A stretch of 64,000 nucleotides of DNA from Chrysomallon squamiferum (lineage: Eukaryota; Mollusca; Gastropoda; Neomphalida; Peltospiridae), in assembly GCA_012295275.1 (NCBI GenBank), contig CM022667.1, positions 16,484,984 through 16,548,983 of the forward strand, in the 5' to 3' direction. Of the stretch, positions 43,935-64,000 are shown piece by piece. The notes beneath the pieces are model-generated. The model had not been told where the DNA came from. It was given only the letters and a program-made list of their open reading frames with translations, and ran no database searches. Position numbers and translations under genes: made by a program. The stretch's first letter is position 1; each line of letters starts with the position of its first letter.

Positions 43935-45069
43935 TCCAAATAAAAAAAAAGGGGTGTAGCAATACTGGTATCAAAAGAATGTCCTTATAAGTTTACATTT
44001 AATAGTTGCGACACTGAAGGCAGGATTTTAAAAATTAATACGAAAATAGATGAAGAAGAATACAGTTTTATAAATGTATATGCACCAAATAATATTGAAG
44101 AAAAGAATTTTATTTTTTAAAGGATTATGTAAATTTGTGGATTTAAAAAATACAATAATGGCAGGAGATTTTAATGACATTTTAGATCCTAATTTAGATT
44201 TGGGCATTAATAATAAAACTTTCAATATAAAAAGTAGTAATGAATTACAGTCAGTTATTTTTAATTATAATTTAGTTGATATTTGGCGACACAGAAATCC
44301 AGATAAAAGGCAATTTACTAGATCTCAAATAGTTGAAAAAACTATAAAACAGTCAAGAATTGATTTATTCTTAATTTCTAGAAATTTATTGCAGTTTATA
44401 AGTAATGTATACATATCCTATACCTCGGTTAGTGATCACAATTTTTTATCACTTAAAATAGATTTTTCTCATGTAGAGAGAGGTCAAGGTATTTGGATCT
44501 TTAATAATGAATTGTTGAAAGATGAAAGTTTTTGTAAAGCTATTATTGAAGTTATTAATAATGCTTCTGAGTGTCCTTTGTTACAGACTGAACCTAGTGT
44601 TTGGTGGGACAACTTAAAATATAAAATGAAAACATGTGCAAGAAATTTTGCAATAAAAAAGAGAAAATCAGATAACGAAAAATATTATAATATACAAAAT
44701 GCTTTGAAAAGAGAATATGCTAAACTAGCTGTAAATAATCATCATGATTTGAGTAACATACAAATTTTAGAAGAAAAATTAAAATTAATTGAGAGATCTA
44801 AATGTAATGGTGCTATTTTGAGATCTAAAGCTCATTGGAATCTAGATATGGATAGAAATACCACATTTTTTCTCAGTTTAGAAAAATCAAAACAAGAATC
44901 AAATTCTATTAAAGAGCTAAAAACAGTAAATGGATTAACAAGAAAAACAGAAGATATATTACAATATGCTTATGACTTTTATTCAAAATTATTTACGCAA
45001 GAAAATGTAGATATTATTAAACAGGAAGAAATAATAAATTTAATATCAAATAAACTAAAAAGAATCTGA
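43935..45069 (+). pseudogene. LINE ORF2, APE-type endonuclease part
   Basis: NVYAPN near 44075, AGDFND near 44161 (44074-45069 is open), SRIDLFLIS near 44356 and SDHNFLSLKI near 44434 are the conserved endonuclease blocks in order. The upstream part (about 43750-44110) has frameshifts. After 44900 comes the ELKTVNGLTRKTED linker that is reused in the tandem units. Confidence 0.85.
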
Positions 45070-46291
45070 AAGTGAAAACTGTGAGAAAGACATTACAATT
45101 GAAGAATTAACTGAAGCTTTAAAAGAAATGAATAGAAATAAATCACCTGGTCTGGATGGTCTAACAGTAGAATTTTATGTTAAATTCTGGGAAAATTTTA
45201 AAAATTTCTTTCATAAAGTAGTTATGTCAATTCAGAAAGAAGAAATGTTGTCACGCAGTATGAAAAAAAAGGAGTAATTAGTTTATTTTACAAGAAAAAA
45301 AAAGGAGATAAAGCAGACCTAAAAAAATTTCAGACCTATCAGCCTTTTAAATGTAGATTATAAAATTATTGCTAAAGTTCTTGCAAATCGTCTTAAACAA
45401 GTAATGTCAACTATTATTTCATCAGAACAAACCTGTTGTGTAAAAGGAAGAGATATTGCTGACAATATTATGTCAGTAAGAGATATTATAGATATTGTCG
45501 AGTTAAATAATACAGAAGGGTATATAGTTAAAATAGATCAAGAGAAAGCATTTGATAGAGTATCACATAGTTTTATTTTAAAAGTTTTGAAAAAATTCAA
45601 TTTTGGTGATAATTTTATAAAGTGGATTAAAATACTATATAATAATATTAAAAGTTGTGTAAAAATTAATGGACATTTAACACCTTTTTTTAATATTACA
45701 AGAGGGGTTAGACAAGGATGTCCAATATCAATGATGCTTTATGTTATTGTAGCTGAACCCTTAAATAATTTAATTAAAAAAAGACATAGCATGAATGGAA
45801 TTAGGATAACAAATGAACTTAATTCTTTATTATTTCAGCATGCAGATGATACTACAGTAACTGTCTGTGATGCTCAGTCAGTAGAAAATGTTTTTAATAC
45901 AATAAATATGTATTGTAGTGCTACAGGGGCAAAAGTCAATGTAGATAAGTCAGAAGTACTTTATCTTGGTAAAACCATGATTGAAAACTTATCCTTTAAC
46001 ATTCCAATATCAATAAATAAAAACTATGTTAAAATTCTAGGTATATATTTAGGACCAAATAAACTATTATGTGAAACTTTGAACTGGAAAAATAAATTAG
46101 CTAAAATGTCTAATCTAATTAACTTATGGAGTCAAAGGAAACTTACTTTGCACGGAAAAGCTGAAGTATGGAATACTTTATTAACATCTAGACTGTGGTA
46201 TATCATTAGCACAATAAATGTACCAAATTGGGTAGAAAATGAAATTCATAAATTATTTTGTAAATTTATGTGGGAAGGAAAACATCTTTAA
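45070..46291 (+). pseudogene. LINE ORF2, reverse transcriptase part
   Basis: NKSPGLDGLTVEFY (about 45140) and the KKG.ISLFYKK region are separated by frameshifts. From 45404 the frame is open: CCVKGRDIADNIMSVRDII, catalytic KIDQEKAFD, RGVRQGCPISMMLY, then the catalytic HADDTTV (usually FADD) and NVDKSEVLYLG. The order is that of non-LTR RT. Confidence 0.9.
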
Positions 46292-47423
46292 TAAAATATT
46301 CAACAATAATTGGAAATAAAATGTCGGGTGGACTAAATATTCAAGATATTTCATTAAAGAAAATGGCTTTTCGAATAAAAATGTTAAAGAAATATTTTGA
46401 TAATAATTTTAAAAATGTGTGGAAATATACAATGTCAATATTTCTTGAAAAATATATGAATATGAATCTAAATTATGACATTTTTAAAATAGTATACAGT
46501 AAAGAAGCTTTAAAAGTTATTAATCCTTTTTATGCTGAAATATTATCAGCTTGGGACTATGTTAATAATGGAGAACGTAATTTCCCACTTGATACAGATG
46601 AAATATTGTCTCAGCCACTTTTTCAAAATCCATTCATTAAATATAAAAACAAATTATTATTATTTAGTTCTTTTATAAAAAGTGGAATAGTCAAAGTGGC
46701 TGATATTGCTTATGAAGTAATACCAGGTTTTCTTCCTTTTACAGCTATTGTAGAAATTATTCATGAAAAATCTCCAGAATTATCCAAAAACCAAATTTAT
46801 ATAGCTTACAATGTTATTAAGAAATCACTTCCAGATGAATGGAAAAGTGCTATTAACAGAAATGCTAAAAAATTAACTTCTAATAAAGATTTATTTTTGT
46901 TTCAGAATAATGAAATGATAAATGTCAATAAATTTACAGCTAAAATAATTTATTCTATTTTAATTTTAAAAAACTTTAAAGCACCAACTTGTGAAGAAAA
47001 AAAATGAATGAGCTTGGTTTTAATATATTCTGGAGACCAGTTTGGAAATGGATACACTATAGTGATAAATTTACTGAATTTATAGACTTAGATTTTAGAA
47101 TAGTTCATCATATAATATATACATATAACAAATTATATAAATATGGCAAAATCTCATCTAGTGTATGTCCAGTGTGTTTGAAGGCTGATGAAGATTTGTG
47201 CCATTTATTTTTGTATTGTGAAGAATTGAAGGAATTAATATCAATCTTTCATGAAATATGTATTTATATATTTAAGAAAACAGGGTTTTCTCTAGAACAA
47301 TTAAAAAGATTATTAATATTTGGATGTTATCTCAAAATTGAAAATAGTACAATAGAATTTATTAATATTATTCTTTCAATTTATAGAATAACAGTGTTCA
47401 AAAGGCGTGAAATAGCTCAATAG
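46270..47423 (+). pseudogene. LINE ORF2 C-terminal part
   Basis: GNKMSGGLNIQDISLKKMAF (post-RT block of L1/Tx1-type elements) opens a frame to 47007, which overlaps the next frame (47004-47423) at an A8 run, a 1-base slip. The second frame contains CPVCLKADEDLCHLFLYC, a C-x2-C-x6(7)-H-x4-C motif, and LLIFGCYLK. Confidence 0.85.
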
Positions 47424-47832
47424 CTCAAATGAAAGGAACAAATATCAATATAATACATTTTTTTTGTGACTGAGAAATTATATGTATCAGTGCTTTAAAA
47501 TCATTCTAAATCAATATCGTATTCAAAACAAACTTTCAATTTTTATTAACAAATATGTTAAGAACAATATTTTCCTAGAACTAAAAGATGACATACTTAT
47601 TTTCAAATATCCTTTGGAAAGCTACAAATAATCAATATAGATAAATCATGGAAATGGATAAAAGAATTAATACTATAAAATACTGTAAATATATATGAAT
47701 ATTCCGAATAAATAAGTATGCATGCATGTGAGTGTGAATGAGTGTGACTGAGTGTGTGAGAGGAAATAGTTTTTGTTATTGTTATTTACAGCTGTAATGT
47801 TATTTTAATTGTGTACAACTGGTGATTATACT

Positions 47833-49440
47833 TTTGTGTAAAAGTTTGTTACCAGTGTCTATAGGACAATCACCTTCAGAAAGAATGTCCATATACAAAA
47901 TGTTATAAATGTACCGAGATGAGACATACTGCAAAACATTGTTAAATACAAAAACTTTGTGAAAAATATGGAGGGAAAGTGTACGTATAAAGAGCATAAT
48001 AATGAAAAGAATAATGAAAATCAAATGCAACAAAACGAAACAACCAAGAGAAATAATTCTGAAGAGTTGTCACATGAACATAGTAGAAGCTCCCCCGGAG
48101 TGAATGAACAGACCAAGTCAATCTGGGGTACACAAAAAAGATGATACGGAAGCTAGTGAAATAGAAATGGAAGAAGACAGCAACACAAGAGAAAATAAGT
48201 AAAAGACAAGAAGATCAAGAACAGTTAAAAGATCTACAGTATAGTGGACTGTGGAAAGCAGGTAGGGAAAGAGAGAAAGAAGAATGTCAGACGAAAGAAA
48301 GAAAAATGAATGTAAAGCAGACGAAACAAGCGTAAATGATGAAAATGAAGAAATTTAAGCAAAAAAAAAAAAAAAAAAGCTATTTATTAGAAAAGTTATA
48401 ATATATTTAAGATATATTAGAAATGGATTATTTTCTTCACAGTGTTGTTAATCTCTTTAAGTGTTAATGGTTTGAGAAATATTGACAAAATGAATTCATT
48501 ATTTCCAGCTATTAAAGGTAAATATTCCTGTATAACCTTTCTACAAGAAAACGTTTGGGATAATGATTTTATAGAAACATACAAACATTTCATGGAGGGT
48601 AAAACATTCCATAATAATTATCAATTTTAGTATCGAATAACTGTCCATATCAATTTACTTTTGATAGCTGTGATGAAAATTAAGAAAAAAAAAGACGAAA
48701 ATGTTTATTTTTCACAAATAAATATGCACAAAATATTTTGAAAGAAAGAATTTCTTTCTTTCAAATAATGCTACAGTTCGTTAAAGATGAAAATAATATA
48801 CTAGCTGGTGATTTTAATGAAATACTGGAGCCTTACTGAGACTTAAGAATTAACAATATAACTTTAATTTAATGTTAAATACTATCCATAAGAATATTAA
48901 GAGTGAATTAAATCTTTTTTGATATTTGGCGTTAGAGAAATCCGGGTAAAAGAGAATTTAGTAGAAGGCAGTTAGTAGAAAATACACTAAAGCAATCCAG
49001 GATTGAATATTCTTAATATGTAAATCATTATTAAAATATGTTGTAAATGTGAACATTGGTTATACAACGCTGAGTGGTCATAATTTCATTTCATTAAAAT
49101 GTTGGCAAAATAGAAAGAGGACAAGGTGTTTGGATTTTCAAAACTTATTTACTAAATGACGAAGATTCCTGTAACGGTGTAAAACAGATTATTAGTGAAG
49201 CGAAAGAATGTTCACTATTTTTATCTGAGCCACTGGTTTACTGGAACAATCTCAAATACAAAATTAAAAGTTTTGTTAAGTATTTTTCGTTGAAAAAATG
49301 AATTTTCGAAAGTGAACAATATTATAAAATACAAAATGGATATAAAAGAGAAATTGCAAAACTAGCTTTATAGAATGACTATAACTAGACATCAGCTTTC
49401 AGTAGGAAAATTAGCCGATATTGAAAAGAAGAAATGTGAC
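47833..49440 (+). mobile_element. Second, diverged and truncated LINE of the same group
   Basis: Begins with a damaged zinc-knuckle tail (CYKCTEMRHTAKHC-like), then a poly-A at 48362-48378. ORF2 pieces follow: NGLRNIDKMNSLFPAI (48470), AGDFNEILEPY (about 48808), RNPGKREFSRRQLVEN and SRIE (about 48940-49010). It ends near 49440 at a (TTA)n run before RT. Clearly diverged from the 42.7-kb element, so a different subfamily or an older copy. Confidence 0.75.
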
Positions 49441-50798
49441 GCAGCATTATTATTATTATAATAATGTTAACAGTAATGATATCTGTCCTTCTGACCATCT
49501 GTATCTTCATCACTCTGTATGTGTGTGTGTATGTACGTATGTCAGTTTTAGTAACAGTCTCAATTTCTGACATATGTTCCCGTATATTCATTCCTGTTAC
49601 AGATATTAATAATATCCAGTGATTTTTCAACTAATATCATTGGTACCTATTTTTTGTTAATGAGAAAAAGGTACAAAAATATCTGACGATGATCATGATA
49701 ATGATGATGGACAGAATAATAAATACAAAGACCAACAACAAAATCATTAAATGCATTTATCTTTAATAAATTATAATGAAAATTACAAAAGATAGAAATA
49801 TAAATGAAAACATTTAACAATTTCAGTAAGTATAAAGTAAAAAACAAATTTACCCTAAGAATTACACAGCTACTGATAATCGCAAGGCAAGTTTTGAAAA
49901 TTTTGATTTCCTGATGACTTCATTAAGTGTAATTATACGTTATAACTGTGATCTGATAATAAATGTAAAATGAAGTGATAAAAAAAAAAAAAAAAAAATA
50001 AAATAATGTGGACTTATTTGACTGCGAAATAGTATGATTTTTTTCTGTATAATGAAATAATTTTATTTAACATCTTTTTAAACTTCATGAATAAAAATGA
50101 CATATAGTCTAAAACAAAAAAGAAAATACTATTCATAACAAAAACTATGTTTGAAAATAAAAGTGAAAAACAGTTTGGATATTATTTATTTATTAATTTT
50201 GTTCCTAAAATATATCCACTTAATATCAACAACACTGGATACATTACTTATCAAAGTAACAGCAATAATGAAGGTAACAGCATACCGTATAGCAAAAATT
50301 ATCACTTTACAACACTAATAATCACAACATGATTGCACAAGAAACAGAATTATTATTACCTCAATCTCTAACAAGAGAATTTAACAATACATTCTCAGTT
50401 ACAAACCACACTAAAATATGAATTTTCTTAAATTTCAAACAGAAAAGAAATCCCAATAATTACATTTTAAATAACAATTTACAAAATAATAATAATAGAA
50501 CATGAAATAAAACACAAGGTAAATTTTGATTTTTGTATAATATCAGTTGTTTACTAACAGATGTGTTTCTGTGATCTTGCAGGCGAACTCAGTCGGCTGA
50601 CACTGACCCAGCAGATGTAAATAATTAATCAATACAAAACTGCCGAGACCTCTTCCAGTTATTTCTTGTTTGATTTGACATATGCTTTTAAGACTAAAAG
50701 AGTTGATAATTACAATTTATTATAAAATACAAATTTTTATGTTGTTACAGAATCGTGATAATAAAATAATAACAATAATAATAATAAAAATAATAATG

Positions 50799-50843
<45 letters not shown>

Positions 50844-50872
50844 TAGCTATATGTTTTGATCGTTAATCAGCA
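49440..50872. other. Intergenic; includes the presumed formin 3' UTR
   Basis: No coding signal. It holds poly-A at 49980-49997 and (TAA)n at 50758-50840. AATAAA on the minus strand (TTTATT on plus at 50717-50722) is one possible poly-A signal about 150 nt after the formin stop codon; others lie near 50065 and 50190. Confidence 0.45.
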
Positions 50873-62964
<12,092 letters not shown>

Positions 62965-64000
62965 CTGAAATGAAGCAAAATGAAAAATGAGAGGCTAACA
63001 AAATGACACGTTATGTCAGGCTGTGCAGTTAGCTTTGTGTTTGCAAACTGCTGATAGCTGTGTTTGTTGAAGACAAATGATACACTTCAGTCGACTTATG
63101 ACTGCACGGTCCATAATGAAAGGAATGTACACTGTAAGTGAAACTACACAAATAACCTGCAGAGATTCGGGTCGGTGGACATCCTGGGTGGCCGACAGAT
63201 AAAACGGATATGTAACAGACCGGCGGACAACGTATCAATCTGTCCATCAAATAGGAATTGATGAAGGATATATTATACATATAGATGGATGAATGATATA
63301 TATTTGGCAGACTTTTGCATAGATGGACGGAATATTACATACGAGAGTGGCATGAATTATGGATGCATAACATTTGTAAACTGAAACATGTTAAGATTAT
63401 TAATAAATGATTTAAGACGAATGGATGAATACTTGGAGATTAGAATGCAGATAAAGAAACAACAATAATAAAACAAGAAGAAGAAGAAGAAGAAGAAGAA
63501 GAAGAAGAAGAAGAAGAAGAAGAAGAAAAAGAAGAAGAAGAAGAGATACAAAGAAAAAACAATTTGCCAACCATAAACTTCAAATAAGTTACTCGTGTAA
63601 TACTTAAGACTGTATCTATACGCTTGTATGCTCAAGTTAAAAAAAATACATTAAAATTCCTATGCCTTTATCGTGTACTCATGCAAAAGCAAACAAAAAT
63701 CTATTTATTCTGCTTACTACAATCTCATTTTACTGCACAGCTGTGTAAACTAATCCATAAAAGACATAAATAAAGGGGGGAAAAAAACTACTTTCCAGGT
63801 CATACATTTCCTTACGTCAAAAACAAAGAGAAAATAAATGAAAAAGAAACAAGAAAGTAAAATATAGACAACTAAGAAAATGAAATTTTACTTAAATACT
63901 AATTTTATGAAGATTTTATACACATGTAGGTATAAAGCAGTGAACAGAGAGCACTTGTCAATCGTAACAGGATAACGTTCTGTCTAATCCTAAGATTAAC
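62965..64000. other. Sequence upstream of formin exon 1 (probably intron)
   Basis: The acceptor-like TTCATTTCAG at the exon border argues for an intron. No exon or CpG-rich promoter was recognised in this kilobase. A (GAA)n microsatellite spans about 63477-63546 and reads as poly-Phe on the minus strand. Confidence 0.5.

Larger units (their letters stand above)
42688..47832 (+). mobile_element. Near full-length Tx1/L1-like LINE, 5' end intact, inserted in tRNA-Lys
   Basis: Order: ORF1 with CCHC knuckles, ORF2 with APE-type endonuclease, RT, post-RT region and C-terminal CCHC-like motif, then a 3' UTR. The 5' end (GCAGGCG) coincides with that of the 14.7-kb copy, which argues for a true element terminus. 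ORF2 has at least four frameshifts or stops, so this copy is inactive. The 3' terminus is lost: another LINE relative takes over at about 47833. The RT signature (GLDGLTVEFYVKFW, KIDQEKAFDRVSH, ADDTTV) is of the L1/Tx1 group. Confidence 0.85.

Overview
This is eukaryotic, metazoan nuclear DNA: AT-rich, full of (TA)n, (TAA)n, (GA)n and (ATGT)n microsatellites, with an intron-rich gene using consistent GT-AG junctions, a metazoan-type 5S rRNA gene, tRNA genes with pol III boxes, and several transposon classes. The texture suggests a lophotrochozoan, perhaps a mollusc, but the species cannot be fixed from the sequence.

Layout. 1-10.8 kb is gene-poor: a broken Ty3/Gypsy pol (860-2250), a SWIM-type zinc-finger exon, a THAP-like remnant, a MITE-like element and microsatellites. 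10.8-49.4 kb is a repeat domain built around tRNA-Lys(UUU) genes and one LINE family that is Tx1/L1-like (CCHC ORF1; APE plus RT ORF2). Within it, 14.7-27.35 kb is a head-to-tail array of about 1.24-kb units, each holding a minus-strand tRNA-Lys gene and an internal RT fragment. At 27.35-35.26 kb follow three units of about 2.5-2.7 kb. Each carries an intronless 100-codon gene ending in a histone-type 3' stem-loop, a CAA/CAG microsatellite and a 5S rRNA gene, and each abuts a tRNA-Lys gene cut in its D arm. At 35.3-42 kb are scattered tRNA-Lys genes and LINE pieces, then a LINE with its 5' end intact (42.69-47.83 kb) sits inside the 5' end of a plus-strand tRNA-Lys gene. 50.87-62.96 kb (minus) is one formin gene of 15 in-phase exons: DEP-like domain, coiled coil, FH1/FH2 and a long disordered tail.

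How it fits together. LINE and cassette junctions fall repeatedly at one place in the tRNA D arm, just 3' of GGTAGA. This is seen in tRNA-Lys and, independently, in a tRNA-Gly-like gene. The LINE therefore looks targeted to tRNA genes, and its insertions and fragments appear to have been amplified with the tRNA units. The most notable gene is the 100-codon ORF. It is not a recognisable histone, yet it has a histone-like layout: TATA box, short leader, no intron, a consensus-matching stem-loop 39 nt after the stop, and tandem linkage to 5S rRNA.
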